From Posidonia oceanica (taxonomy: Eukaryota; Streptophyta; Magnoliopsida; Alismatales; Posidoniaceae): 64,000 bases of DNA. A model generated the notes under the pieces. That model was not told where the DNA came from, searched no databases, and saw only the letters and a list, made by a program, of their open reading frames with translations. The translations under genes and the position numbers were made by a program. Positions 19,151-31,100 of the stretch are shown piece by piece; the stretch's first letter is position 1; every line of letters starts with the position of its first letter. The DNA is taken from positions 310,001 to 374,000 of the forward strand of contig JAZBRS010000077.1 in the NCBI GenBank assembly GCA_037176725.1, written 5' to 3'.

Positions 19151-22100
19151 TGTAGTAATCCTGAATTCTGATTGTCCATGCACGTTACCAAAGCTTGCGT
19201 GCACCGATCAAAATGGGCTCACTATATGTGGCTGGATCTGAGGGAAGAACCCGACTCCGAAACGCTGGCAAAAGAAAAGAAAAGAAACGATAAGACAAAT
19301 CGGAGTTGCCACCGAGTCTATTGAATTGGAAGACAAGGAAAACCAGGGGTTAAGCATGAAAAGACACGCAAAACCAGATGCAAGGAGGGGCAAAGGGATG
19401 CAATGCTAAGCTAAGCTATGCTATGCTATGCAATGCTAAGCTATGACTCAAGCCTAGGATAAGGGAAGGATCAATGTGAGCCAAGAGAAAGGGCAAGGAC
19501 TCCTGTTATGCACGGGGAAGGTGTTAGGCACCCCCGATACGTCCGAAAGTCGGTCTTTCTTAGGCAATCTCACACTGATGTAGGGAACTGCTAGCCTAAT
19601 GCCTAAATGCCATACATGCTTACCTGTTATGCATTGGAAATAAACGTGCTATCTGTGTGCTCAGCTACACTGCTAGTGTTCCGAACTGGGCGGACCTTGG
19701 TTCGTGAGAACTCCTAAGCAGTAAGCATCACGGCCCTATATGCAGATGCAGACGATAAACAAAAACTACAGGAAAACCAAGCAATGCAAGCGGCATGCAA
19801 GCAATAAAGCAAAGTAGGTGCGGAAAATGGTGCGAAAATGCGGAAAATGATGCAAGGCATGGAAAACGATGCAAAAGGCAGAAGGCAATGCAATAGGGGT
19901 GGAAAACTACGCAAAGGAGCGAGAAAACGGTGCAAGATGTGGAAACAGGGCAAAGTGCAGAAAACGAGGCAAAGTGGGGTGCGAAACCAAAACAAAAGGG
20001 TGGGCAACATGCATTGGGGTTGCAGCAAGCCAAAGAAACAATAAAACGCGAGAAACAGCGAACGAAATGAAAGCGGTGCTTTAAAATGGCTGTCAGCCAT
20101 TTGCAAGTAAACACCAGCGTCCAACGTTGGACGCTGGCAACACCAGCGTCCAACGTTGGACGCTAGCAGAGCTGGCGTCCAACACCTGCTGCAGACAGAC
20201 AGCATGCAAATTTTGGAAATCAATGCATTCTGACTATATGGATGCAATACAGATGCAAATATGCAGCGAAATGGGTGCCTGACATGCAAATCTAACCTAA
20301 CAGAAGATTAGAGGAGGAATTAGAGCAAAGAGCAGGCCAGAATCAAGGATTCAAGCTTCAGGTTGTTGGACGCCAGAGTGGCTGGCATCCAACAAGAACA
20401 GAAGACAAAGGAGAGAAGGGAGCATACAAGTGATAGATGAGAGTAGGGATCATGCATTTGGGCTATTGGGGTTGAGCATGGGGCAAACAAGCAGAGATGG
20501 GAAGCATAAAAAATCAACTCAGACCTTACCTGCAGCTTGTGCCAGGCCGGAGGTGCAACCAGGTCGTTGGACGCGAGCTAGGCCGGCGTCCAATCTTGGA
20601 TGCCAGCTCCAGCAACGTACAATGCCCTGGGAGGCACAACACACAAAGAAAACATGCATAAATAAGCAAATAACTTAATCGGAATTAAAGAACAGTTGCT
20701 GGAGAAACTTGGCATGCATAAGAACACAGGAGATAGGTAAACAAGGAGATCAGAAAGGCATGCAGGCTTTAAACAAATGAAAGATGAGTCAGGACGTTGG
20801 ACGCTAGAGCCAGCAACGTCCAACGTTGGACGCTGAAGGCTCTGGCGTCCAACGACTCAAGCATGCAGACTCACCTGTTCTAAAAGGGGGAGCTCAGCTC
20901 AGACCCCACCTACATGCATGCAACTACTGAAACATGCCATAACAAGAAAGAAACATTCATAGCAAGCATGGCAAGCATTTGATCCAAGAAGACAAGATAA
21001 AAGGAAGCATGCATGAAAGAATAGGCTTCAAACTTGCAAAAAGGAATAAATAGCGTAAAGAAACCCTAGCAAACCTAAGCATGGTTGCCATAGGGGCCAG
21101 GCATCTCTAAGCATGCATGGATCACAAAATAATATCAAGAATATGCAAGACATAGGCATGGTAGCAAAGCAAAACAAGCAGATATGTTGGATGCTAGGTG
21201 AACCAGCGTCCAACGTTGGACGCGGCTCACCGTGGCGTCCAACGCAGGCAGGAGGCAGACTGAGCATTAAGCATGCATAAAGGATTCAAACAAGCATGGA
21301 ATAAGTTAAAAAGCATGGAACCACATCAGAAAGCATCACAGGAATCATATAGCATGGGTCTGCAGGAAAGCATGCAAGGATAATGCATAGGAAGCATTCA
21401 AACAGGGGCAAAGCTAAACAGAGTGTTGGACGCTGCTATAGCAGGCGTCCAACCCACTGAACTCCTTCTTGGACATGAATCACATCCAAAAGGAGTCAAA
21501 TAAATTGCTAAGTTGCATGAAGACACTCTACTATGCATGCAAGACTACAGGGGGTGGAAAACTAACCTTTGGAAGGCCTGGAACGGGGGCTCCACCAAGC
21601 TTGCTGGAGTTGCAGGTATGCTGACAACAGCGACTTCGGCGGGCTTGTCTGAGCTGCTCGGAGCACCGAAGAGGCTAGCAACAGGTCGCAGACGAAGAGG
21701 GGAGTCGCATCTACGCTCTGGAGGTGGCTATTCTCTTCTCAACTCTGTGTGGTGTCTGTGGTGTGGGCATGAAGTTGCGGTTTTGTGCAAATGGCATGGG
21801 TTCTTGTGCTTAGCAGAGGTGTTGCAGGCTGAATTCTGACAGATTCAGGTGCTGGCAGGTGCAGGTGAGTGTGTGAGGTCCATGTGGAATGTCAGAGGAG
21901 GGCGTGGGCATTGGCAGGAGGCTGGCGAAAGTGAGCTGGTGACTGACACAGGCGGCGGAAGCCAGCCCTGTCAGAGAGAGGTTAGAGAGCTTGTTTTGGG
22001 CTGATATGGAGGAGATGGGTAGTTACTCAAGCTTGGAAGGTAGTGGATGGCGTGGAGCGAAGGAAGGGACGGGTAGTAAGTGCAAGGAGGCACGGGATTG

Positions 22101-22451
22101 GACGGCTGGTGAGCTGGAGGGGGCAGAGCTACCGCTACTGCCCTCGAGTCGTTGGACGCCAGACCAGAGGGCGTCCAACGTTGGACGCTAGCATAGGCCG
22201 CGTCCAATGTTGGACGCTGCCTATTCCAGCATCCAACACACTCAGGTGGCATAAGCTGCAAATGGGCTTGGGCTTGGGCTTGGGCCTAGAAGTGTTGTAA
22301 AAGATGCAAAAAGGCTTGGTAAAGGCTTCTAGGGTTTGGGTTAGGTTTTGGGGCTAGAAAATGGGTTAGAGAAGGGGTGCCCTTCTAGAGTCCACACGAG
22401 CCTGCAAAAGAGAACAACCAACTTCCTGGTTGTCAGAATGGGGTGTCTACA
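19151..22451 (-). repeat. TE-A 5' LTR
   Basis: It pairs with 154-3548 end to end, with TGTAG/CTACA termini, and is followed by the CATAT duplication. It contains the conserved block at 19491-19559 and the hairpin clusters. Two clusters (about 20364-20393 and 21423-21455) have one hairpin where the other LTR has two, and the cluster at 20113-20185 is arranged differently, so hairpin number changed after insertion. Element-sense sequences such as CAG|GTAAGG and CAG|GTGAGT match 5' splice sites. Confidence 0.95.
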
Positions 22452-22456
22452 CATAT
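22452..22456. repeat. Target-site duplication of TE-A, right copy
   Basis: CATAT directly follows the CTACA end of the TE-A 5' LTR and equals 149-153. Confidence 0.95.
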
Positions 22457-24034
22457 AGGTCCCCATGCTATATGCATTTGCATTTCTAGCCCTGCATTAC
22501 ATTTAAACCCTGTAGTTTTCTAAAATTGCATATAGGTCGCTACATTTGCATTCTTGCATGCATAGCATCCCCATCGCATTGCATATAGTTCCCATGCATC
22601 CATTTAGGCATTGCTAGTCTCCTAGCATGTAAGACACCTTGCATTGCACCCATTTAGGGCTAATCTTGCACCTAGACCCCTATTTGGCCCCCTTTAGTTT
22701 GCCCTTGAGCCATCTGACTTGCAATCTGAACAACTTCTGATTGGACCGTTGGATCTTCACGATCTAACTATCTAGGTCTTTCCGATTGAATGATCTTTCA
22801 TTTAAACCAAAGTTATCTCAGATCGGGCCTCAGATTCTCAAGATAAGCCCAGCTGAAGCACTGCATAGCACTCGTTGCATTATCATTTGCATTGCATGCA
22901 TTGTTCCTGCATTCTGTCTTCGCATGCATGTAGAGTAGGCCTTGCCGCACTCGCTTATGTTTTCCGCCTGCATTTTGCATCGTTTTGCATGTCTGCTTCT
23001 GTTTTCTTTTGCATTTGCCTCGTTTTGTGTGCCGCTTTGTTTTATTTGCATATCGCTTGCATTTTTGCACCGTTTTGCGTGCCCACTTCCGTTTTCTTTT
23101 GCATTGCATCGTTTTACGTGCCTGCTCCCGTTTTCTTTTGCATTCGCCTCGTTTTGCATGCCGCTTTGTTTTATTTGCATATCACTTGCATTTTTACATC
23201 GTTTTGCATGTCTGGCTTGTTTCTTTTGCATTTCGCCTCGTTTTACGTGTTGCTTTGTTTTATTGGCATATCGCTTGCACTTTTGCATTGTTTTGCGTGC
23301 CTGTCTTGTTTTCTTTTGCATTCACCTTGTTTTGCGTGCCCACCTTTGTTTCCCTTGCATGTCGCTTGCATTGCATTGTTTGCACTGTTGTTTTGTTTTA
23401 TCGCCTGCATTTGCATTAGGGCAATGATGCTTACTGCCTAGGAGTTCTCACGAATAGGTCTTGCCCGTTCGGAACACTAACAGGGTTGCTAAGCACATAA
23501 ATTGCACGTTTAATTCCCTGCACACATCTTAGCACTTAGAGCACGCATTAGAGCATGCAATCAGACATTCATGGCATTTAGGCACTAGGCGTGCATCTTC
23601 CTGCATCTGCGAGCGAGATAGCCTAAGAAAGACCGATTCTCAGACGTATCGGGGGTGCCTAACACCTTCCGCGTGTGTAACAGGAGTCCTTGCCCTTTCT
23701 CTTGGCCTGCAATGACCATTTCCCTCATCCTAGGCACGAGTCATAGCATAGCTAAGCATAGCATAGCATTGCATTGCATTGCATTGCACCGCATCTCTTT
23801 GCATCCGGTTTTGCATCTCTTTTCATGCATGTCCCTCGATTTTCCTTGTCTCCCAACTCAATAGACATGGTGGCAACTCTGATTTGTCTTATCATTTCTT
23901 GTTCTTCTTTTTGCCAGCATTTCTGAGTCAAGTTTCTTTCCTCGGATTCTGTCGCACATAGTGAACCTAATTCTGATTGGTGCACGCGAGCTTTGGCATC
24001 GTGCATGGACGATCTGAATTTCAGGATTACTATG
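22457..24034 (+). repeat. TE-B 5' LTR, right part
   Basis: Rich in TTTTGCGTGCC/TTTTCTTTTGCATT repeats (22960-23400), it contains the conserved R-like block at 23628-23696 and the segments AATAGACATGGTGGCAACTC and CATGGACGATCTGAATTTCA that match the inner end of the TE-A LTR. It ends GGATTACTATG at 24034 (GGATTACTACA in TE-A). Features such as GGACCGTTGGATCTTC and ATGTAGAGTAGGCCTTGCCG resemble LTR-R rather than the TE-A LTR. No coding sequence is supported. Confidence 0.82.
23628..23696 (+). promoter_or_regulatory. Conserved LTR block (TE-B)
   Basis: AAAGACCGATTCTCAGACG, then CGGGGGTGCCTAACACC, then CAGGAGTCCTTGCCC, is the plus-strand counterpart of 493-572. Confidence 0.6.
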
Positions 24035-24035
24035 G

Positions 24036-24053
24036 TGGTGACTCTGCTGGGGA
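24036..24053 (+). other. Primer-binding site of TE-B
   Basis: TGGTGACTCTGCTGGGGA lies one base after the LTR end. It differs from the TE-A site by two C-to-T changes, as expected for decay. Confidence 0.88.
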
Positions 24054-25290
24054 GATGGGAATCACCAGTGGATACTCCACTGAAGATTCCAGACTTCGAC
24101 TTTCGCTCCTGGCTTTCTCGCCGCTTGCGCTTTGCATTTCTTTGCTTGCCCTGTGCTTTTGCATGCCTTGTCTGTCTGCTTGCCCTGCTTGTTTACATGC
24201 TTATTTGCTTGCTTTGCTTTTACATGCTTTACTGCTTGCCTGCATTTACTTGCTTTATTTACTCGCTTATGCTTGCTTTATTTCCTGCATTGCATGTCTA
24301 AATACTTGCTTGGCGCACTATGCATGCCCTTTGAGTGGTGAATGCTTTCTTTCACACCGATGCTATGCCACTGCACCTGCACATGCCATGCATACTTGCT
24401 TTATGCAATGATGAGTGTTTTCCCTTTCACTATTATGCCCACAGCACTAGTATATACCATGCACATGCCTTTTGCAATGATTTGTGTTGTTTGCTTGCCA
24501 TGGCTGGGTGATTTTCTTCCCCTTTTGCACTTAGCCTAAGGACAATTAGAGACTGATTGCTTCCCCCATGGCTAACTAAAAACAGCAAGTAAAAAGAATC
24601 ACCTCTAGGAGCAACTAGAGACTGCAACACACCTGCACCCCCTTGAGTTAATAAAATGCGTAAGATAAAACGCTAAGCATTTGCATAAAGCATCATATAG
24701 GGCATGCATTCTTCTCATATGAGTCCTCCTACAGTCTGAGAAGGACAGTCTCGGTCTCTCATTCAGTTGCTTTGGCACAAGACGAGTTGGTCGGTCTGTC
24801 CCCCCTTGTCAGGGGTCGCATCGGTGCTACTAGAGGGTACAGCTCTTGCTTCGGCAGGGCCAAGGCCACTAACGCACCACCCATTATACCTAAGCTTTGG
24901 GCTAGGGTTTTGACAGGATCTACTTTTTCTAGCTTGAGTTGGTGACCAGCACACCCTTGAGAGTCCAAAGTAGATTGCCTACTAGGACACCCTAGGTTGG
25001 TGAGGAGGAGCATGCTAGAATGCATACATCTACATTCATAACATACATTAAAGCACTTGCATTTTACTTTCGGGTTCTAACCCTTGTTTTTTGCTTGCCT
25101 TTTGTGCATAGATCAGTGAGCGAGTTCCTTAGCTGGAGCTTGAGTGCATTCTCTTACTAACATCCTTGTCGCGACCCTTGTTCTCGACCATCCCCTTCCG
25201 AGCTATTTCGCCTTCGCGACGATAACTCCCCCTAGGATTCGTCCTCTTGCTCCCTGTCGCAGCCCTGTGCTCACCCGCTCTTGGTCAGCA
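24054..25290 (+). other. TE-B untranslated leader
   Basis: 1.2 kb without a gene, homologous to the TE-A and TE-C leaders. It contains the CCCCT-TGTC-AGGGG hairpin at 24802-24815. Short frames near 24,100-24,400 are Leu/Cys-rich and unsupported. Confidence 0.6.
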
Positions 25291-27961
25291 ATGGCCCAGT
25301 TTGTTGGTGACTCCCATACTCTTATTGCCCTGGAGGGGATTCCCGTGTCGGTCCCTCCGACTCTCGCCTTGGTTCCCTCTGTACCAGCGTCTCCTTCTCT
25401 GGTACAGTTGCCTCCCTTCTATTCTATATAGTAGTGGCAGACTCCACCGGACCCGATTGTTGAGACTGTCTTGGTAACCGCCGCTAGTGCTCCGGAGGTG
25501 CCACTGACTCCTCCTTCCCAGGGTTATGTCACTTTTGACGCCCACCCTGCTACAGCGACTTCCGCCTTACGACCTCTGCCTCCTGGACAATGTGTGTCCC
25601 GACCGCTTGACTTTGGTCCCTCGCCGGTCCTGCAACTTAGCATACCCACTGACGGGTCACCTAAGGCACAGTATCGGCAGCTGATGGAGACTGCCCAGAG
25701 ACTGCAGGGCATGGCTCTATCTCTTCGCCCTTCCTTCACTCCTGTTGCTCCCGAGGCTCCGCTGCAGTCTGCACTTGCATCGCAGTCATTCCCTTCTGCA
25801 CTCCGCCTAGACGGTCGCCCCAGCTACTCACTGCTCCGGCGATGGGGGCTCAGCTTCCGCCTCTTGCATATGTACAACACATTGCACAGCATCCTCGTCC
25901 GCCATCTGGTGGCTAGTCCTTTGGGCTGGTTGGAGCGCAGTACCCCTCAGGCCCGCCGCTCGGCACCGTGCCAATGCAGCAACTGGCGCTCTAGCACTAT
26001 GCATCACTTACGGCACCGCATGCTAGTTACTCCTACCCCCTGCATTAGCAAGTTCCCACCCTTGCATGCATTCCAGCACACACAACACCTTTGCACGGAT
26101 ACGCCGCCCATCCCATCGCTCCACCAAGCGACGCGATGGTGGATCTGGAGGAGCACCACAGTGTGTCCTTTTCGACGTATATGGCCCCTACCCCTACTGC
26201 ACCACCTCCTTTGGCAGCAGCTCCAGAATCCAATGACAACAGGTTCACCATTCTGGAGAAAGCACTTCGACAAGTGCAGGGTACGGACCTCCAGTCCTAC
26301 CAGTTCTGGGACCTCTGTTACTTCCTAGAGGCGGTGCTCCCACCGAAGTTTCGCATCCCGGTCTTCGAAAAATACAATGGTAGAGGCTATCCAATCGCAC
26401 ACCTAAAGGCATACTGCGGAGATCTCGCTCATCTTCAGGCTAACGAGAGGTTGCTTATCCGCTTGTTCCAGAAAAGTCTAACTGGCCCTGCGCTCAAGTG
26501 GTTCACCTTACTTGATATGGCCACCATCAAGACGTGGAACGACCTCAGCCAGGCATTCTTGGGACAATATTCCTTCAACCTAGACCTGGTCGCCAAGCGT
26601 GCGGACCTGGTCGCAACAAAGCAGAACCCCGGCAAGCCGTTTGGGGAGTATGTCGACCGCTGGCACACCCTTGCTTCATAGGTTCGAGACGGACTCTCTG
26701 ACGAGGAGTCCCTCGAGATTGTGAATGGAGGTGCGCAGCTCGCTATCGGAGCTCTGCTCAGCATTCAACCCGTCACGACCTTCACAGCACTAATTCAGGC
26801 TGGCACCCGCGTGGAGATTTCGCTACGGAGTGGCGACTTCCCGGCGCTCTTTGCGTTTGCCAAGCAAGTAGCCATCAGCAGCAACACTAGCAACACCAGC
26901 AGCAACACCAGCAACAACAATAGCGGTAGCACCAGCAGCCGTACCAAGAAGAAAGACTCGCCGAAACCCGCTGTTGCCTACGTCAACACCGCACCTGCAC
27001 CCGCGCCTGCGCCTGATCTACTGTCGGTTCGGTCTCCCCCAAATCAGGTAGTGTACACACCAGCACCTAGGGCACACCCCACACCATAAATCACTACCAC
27101 TGCCCAACCGATGTACCCTGCCGCATCGACCCAGCAAGCGCAACCCTAGGGGCCAAGGCGACCATTCAGAGAGCGGTGTCAGTTCACCCCACTGGTGGAA
27201 TCGCTGAATGTCGTCCTCCCCCAAGGTCGCGTGCTGCCAAATCCACATAAGGCGAATCTCTTTTGCGACTTTCATCGAGCCGTAGGGCACTCAATGAATA
27301 GTTGCCTCACTTTACGGGACACCATTCAGAATCTAATCAAATTGGGAACGATTACGATCCACACGCACGAGGCATCCATATCAGCTCCTCCATCTACATC
27401 AGCCCCTGCATTAGCATTAGCATCCCCCCTCCCAGCATCGTTCACCAGCCCCTACCGGAGCATTCCAATCCGGAAGGCGCAGGGACCTCGGGAATCTATT
27501 CTCTCTCCCCTTTTAGGCCTGCTGCATCTGTGGTAGACCCCTTCGAGCTCATTCATGATGTCTCGGAGCCCTTTCCTATCTCTCTCTACCGTGCGGCTAT
27601 CACCGGCTCCGAGTAGGGGATTCTTATGATCTGACTGTGTACCAGGCCGGAGTGCTCTTCCGTGCAGCCCACCATGCATCCTCAGGCTCCTACCCCTGTC
27701 TATCTCCAGGCAAGTCCTCTAGCCCCTGCCTCCATCCTCGAAAGGCCCCAGATAGGTCTCCCTATCCACCTACTAGCTAAGTCTCAACCAGGGCCCCCGT
27801 CGCCTTCCCAGGAGTACTACCATTTTCCCCATCGCCCAGCAAACACCCCTGTAGCCCCTCTTGTGCTCACAGCACATGCTCCCGTGGTTATTAATTTAAC
27901 TCGGGACACCCATCGCGTGCCCTACAACTACGCCACAGAAACATGTGCAGAAGTTACGTGA
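25291..27961 (+). pseudogene. gag (TE-B)
   Basis: It starts MAQFVGDSH at 25291. The capsid-like part at 26091-26681 has KYNGRGYPIAHLKAYCGDL, LIRLFQKSLTGPALKWFT and FGEYVDRWHTLAS. A Ser/Asn/Thr-rich linker lies near 26880-26950 and the knuckle CDFHRAVGHSMNSC near 27260. Breaks are TAGs at about 25429, a frameshift near 25803, TAG at 26679-26681 where TE-C has Gln (LASQVRD), TAA near 27089, the frame change at six C (27424-27429) shared with TE-A, and TGA at 27959-27961 shared with TE-A. Confidence 0.85.
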
Positions 27962-28890
27962 TCGGGGAGGGTATACAAGCCCGCAGCACCGGTGGTAAGC
28001 CCCAGCCATTCAGCACCCGTTGTACCCCCACCAGCAAGCCAACCCGCAGCACCCCGAGCATCAAGCCAGCCCCCTGCACCTAGTCTAGTAGAGCCTACCC
28101 CCAAAGCACCCCCTTCTACCACCAAAAAGCCGCACCACAAGGTTGACATCACCCCCCAGCTTTGGAGGGTTAAGGCAGACATTTCAATCGGGGACCTTAT
28201 ACACTCCTCTTCCGAACACCGTGAGGCTTTCCTCCGAGTGTTCCAAGCAGCCCATGTGTCCCAAACTATAGAACCTGCAGCCCTGGAAAGCATGGTTGGC
28301 GTCACCGTGGAGCCCCAGATCATCTCTTTCATGAGCGATGAGCTACCTCCGGCGAGGATTAATCACAACCAGCCCTTGTTGTCACAGTGCAATACAAAAA
28401 CTTCCGCATTCCCCTGTCGCTGATTGATAACGGATCAGGCCTTAACATCTGTCCCTTGTGCACTACAACTAGGCTCGGATTCAAAGCTGAGGATATCACC
28501 CCAGCGATAAAGGGAATGACAACTTTTGACAACACCCACCATGACTCCCTAGGGATTTTGATTATTCCTCTCGAGATTGGCCTGGCCGTCTTTGATGTAG
28601 AGTTCTACATTGGTGACTTGGAGCCCAATTTCAATCTTCTGCTTGGGCGCCCTTGGCTGCATACGCATCAGGTCATCCCCTCGACCCTCCACCACATGAA
28701 CAAGTTTCGCCGTGGCAACGATGTTATCGTTGTCATGGTAGAAAACTTCGAGAAAGAGCAGATCGAGGCAGTTGCACCTATCTCTTCACAGATTGTCTCT
28801 TTTGACCCTGAGCTTTCAGATGCTTTGTATCGAGTTAATCAGTGTGAGCCGGTTAACTTTATACCTGATCTTGAACACGTCAACTCCTAG
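27962..28890 (+). pseudogene. Protease domain (TE-B)
   Basis: It matches TE-A protease: SLIDNGSGLNICPL active-site box, NFNLLLGRPWLHTHQVIPST, and the end PDLEHVNS. A 1-bp loss near 28379 (TTGTTGTC versus TTGTTTGTC in TE-A) shifts the frame just before the active site. The domain ends at the deletion junction. Confidence 0.87.
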
Positions 28891-28916
28891 CGTACCTGCA
28901 AGGCAGTCACAGCCAT
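28880..28916 (+). other. Deletion junction: protease joined to mid-integrase
   Basis: The protease end (EHVNS, stop) is followed within about 10 bp by sequence matching the integrase core after WVEV-SYK (ACCTGCAAGGCAGTCACAGC). Relative to TE-A about 4.9 kb is missing: the spacer, RT, both RNase H domains and the integrase finger with the first catalytic Asp. Both source sites contain CTCCT, so a short homology may have guided the loss. Confidence 0.8.
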
Positions 28917-29626
28917 GGCGATAGAGAATTTTATCAGAAACAACATAGTCGCCCGGTATAGGGTCCTGCATGCAATCATCTTTGACAACGGCTCGAACTT
29001 CATTGCAAAGAGGATCGAGGAGTACCTGCAAAACCTACAGATCAAGCATCACAGATCCTCGCCCTATCGGCAGCAAATGAATGGAGCAGTGGAGTCTGCC
29101 AACAAAAACATTGTGAAAATAATGAAGAAGATGGAAGAAACCCACTGAGACTAGCATGACAAGCTTCCGTATGCACTTTGGGCATACAGGACATCAGTGC
29201 GGACCTCGACAAGAGCAACCCCATACTCGCTAGCGTACGGCATGGAGGCAGTGCTACCCGTCGAAGTAGAGATCCCCTCACTGCGGGTCCTACGGGAAGC
29301 AGAGTGGGTCGAAGACCACTGTGTCCAGCTCAACCTAATTGATGAGCGCAGATTGCAAGCAATGCACAACGCTCGCTGCTACCAGAAACGGATGGCCAGA
29401 GCATACCTGAAGAAACTACGACCTAGAAGCTTCCAGCCAGGGGATCTAGTTCTCCAAGCCATCCACCTGCCAGATGGTCGAGGCAAATTCTGACCCAACT
29501 GGCGTGGCCCCTTTGTGGTCAAGCAAGCATTCTCTGGTAGTGCAGCCATTCTTGAGGGCACGGACCAGGTTGGGCAGTCAGAACCGGTCAATGCATGCTA
29601 CCTCAAGAAGTACTATCAGTAGTTCG
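28905..29626 (+). pseudogene. Integrase C-terminal half (TE-B)
   Basis: It begins at ENFIRNNIVARYRV, keeps FDNGSNF (second Asp) and NGAVESANK (Glu), then [40 protein letters not shown] and the end CYLKKYYQ. Two or more stops come from TGG to TGA (near 29146 and 29491). It cannot be active because the first catalytic Asp is deleted. Confidence 0.9.
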
Positions 29627-30912
29627 GCCCTCGCCATGCAAATCTCTTGATCCCTGTCTTGCCCCCTTTGCATTTTCTGCCTTCTGCACATCCTCATGCA
29701 TCTCTTCTTATCCTACTTCTTGCATTTGCACCCCCGCATTTGTACTTCTCCATGCATTTCTTTCTTTTCAAGCATACCCCTTCAAAAAGCAAAAAATCAT
29801 GCATTGCATTGGGCCTAATGATGAAATCGAAAGTGCTTGCCTACTCTGGAAGGAGTCTACCCTGCCTCACCTGACACTACTTAGATGTCTTAGCTAGTGA
29901 GGGAGCCACCACTCAGTGAGAACAGGCAAAATACCAAACCCCCTAGGACTTGCACCTCCCAAGGGAGATAAAATGCTAGGATGTGAGCAAGAGCGTGAGC
30001 AATTAAAGAATATGTCTAAGCATGGGCGTAAAAGAAAAGTAAGCAAATAGAAAGCGAAGATAGAAGTAGGGCCTAGAGATAGAGGCTTGCAGCGTAACCT
30101 CGTCCCTCCAACTTACCTTGGAGAGGAGTTGAAGTTCGTGCCTGGCCAATCTACAAATCCCGCAGGGTCTAGCCACCCCTGTCTAGCAAGCAGCTCCCCA
30201 GCTTCCGACCAGGTGCCCATTACCTCCAAGTTAGGGATAGAGGAAACCTACGCGCCTATGAGGGAGCAAAGCAAAAAAAAAATGATGAATGAAAAGAGTA
30301 GGTGTAGGTCCTTAGGAGTTTGGCATGGAGCCTGTCCGCACTACCCACCACCCAAGCACTGCAATAACCCTTTCCAGAGCGCCACCAGCAAGTTAGGAGT
30401 TTGAGTAGAGTCCAGTGAGTCAGGGACCCCTCTCTTCCTTTGTAGCAGGCACTAAGCACTCTGTATGCTGAGGGCTACAGCATATCAAAAATCATGCATA
30501 TATCTTCAACACATCAATCATAACTCATGCACATATCCACTACATACCAATCATAGACCATGCACACATGTACAACACCAATCATTCCTTTTCTTTTATC
30601 ACTTCCCTCTGCAAGGCGAAGCTCAGCACCGAGATAGTACTCCTGTCAAGCACGTGTCGACCTCCTTCAAGTTGTGCTGGTCCAAAGCTCCGACCAGCCC
30701 TTCTCCTATGCAAGCAGAACGGCCTTTGTCTGAATATGCTTAATACCTATGTTTTGAATGCTAACTGTTGAACATGCTAAACTGCTTTGCTAACTGCGAA
30801 ACCTGCTTCTTTATCAGCCAGTGGTAACATGCTTGTATCTGATCTAATAAACTGCAACCTTGGTTACAGGTACCTGAAAGCTCTGCACCAATCGCCTGCA
30901 CCTTCTACTTCA
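29627..30912 (+). other. Spacer between integrase and PMD gene (TE-B)
   Basis: No gene. It is homologous to TE-A 7212-8725: GGAGCCACC near 29900, the GCGCCACCAGCAAGTTAGG segment near 30390, and GTTACAGGTACCTG near 30865, a possible 3' splice site before the PMD frame. A run of ten A lies at 30276-30285. Confidence 0.5.
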
Positions 30913-31100
30913 ATGGGTTTCCCCACCTTGGTTACCCCAATGCACTGTTCGCACACCCTACGAGAGTGGATCCGCGAGCTCACAGAGGCAGACTGCGAGA
31001 AGTTGCACACATGGGGTATCCCATCCAAGCTTCTGAAGGCAGCAGACGTCGAAGTAAGCCGGCATCTCCTCTACACTGCGGCAAGGTTCTGGAAACCAGA
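30913..31100 (+). pseudogene. PMD-type gene, sense, 5' fragment (TE-B)
   Basis: The ATG at 30913 begins MGFPTLVTPMHCSHTLREWI, and the frame is intact through KAADVEVSRHLL and AARFWKP (about 62 codons). It is the same gene as 7211-6009 of TE-A, also in sense and also without the intron after the start codon. LTR-L interrupts it at about 31100. The remainder is not in the window. Confidence 0.85.

Larger units (their letters stand above)
154..22451 (-). mobile_element. TE-A: complete Tat/Ogre-type LTR retrotransposon
   Basis: This 22.3-kb element lies on the minus strand. In element order it has the 5' LTR (19151-22451), PBS (19132-19149), leader, gag (17974 down to about 15331), protease (15327-14302), a spacer with a histidine-rich repeat, RT (11857-10979), RNase H, archaeal-type RNase H, integrase (to 8726), a sense PMD gene (7211-6009), a tandem-repeat 3' region, a PPT at 3549 and the 3' LTR (154-3548). 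No chromodomain is seen. Dual RNase H and extra ORFs are known features of the Tat lineage. It is non-functional in its present form, because gag, pro, pol and PMD all carry stops. By hand count the first roughly 300 bp of the two LTRs differ at about 15 sites, nearly all transitions. Confidence 0.93.
22452..31100 (+). mobile_element. TE-B: Tat/Ogre-type element, pol-deleted, split by TE-A
   Basis: Plus-strand element. The 5' LTR begins before base 1, is split by TE-A, and ends at 24034. It has a PBS (24036-24053), leader, gag (from 25291), protease (to about 28890), then directly the second half of integrase (to 29626), a spacer, and the start of a sense PMD gene (30913) that is cut at about 31100 by LTR-L. 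RT, both RNase H domains and the start of integrase are missing. Its 3' end is not in the window. It is the oldest unit here because two others sit in it. Confidence 0.88.

Noticed and set aside
22870..23440. Long Cys/Leu/Phe-rich frames in the TE-B LTR (up to 188 codons)
   Set aside because: They arise from a repeated TTTTGCGTGCC/TTTTCTTTTGCATT motif, are open in all three frames, and have no conserved protein features.
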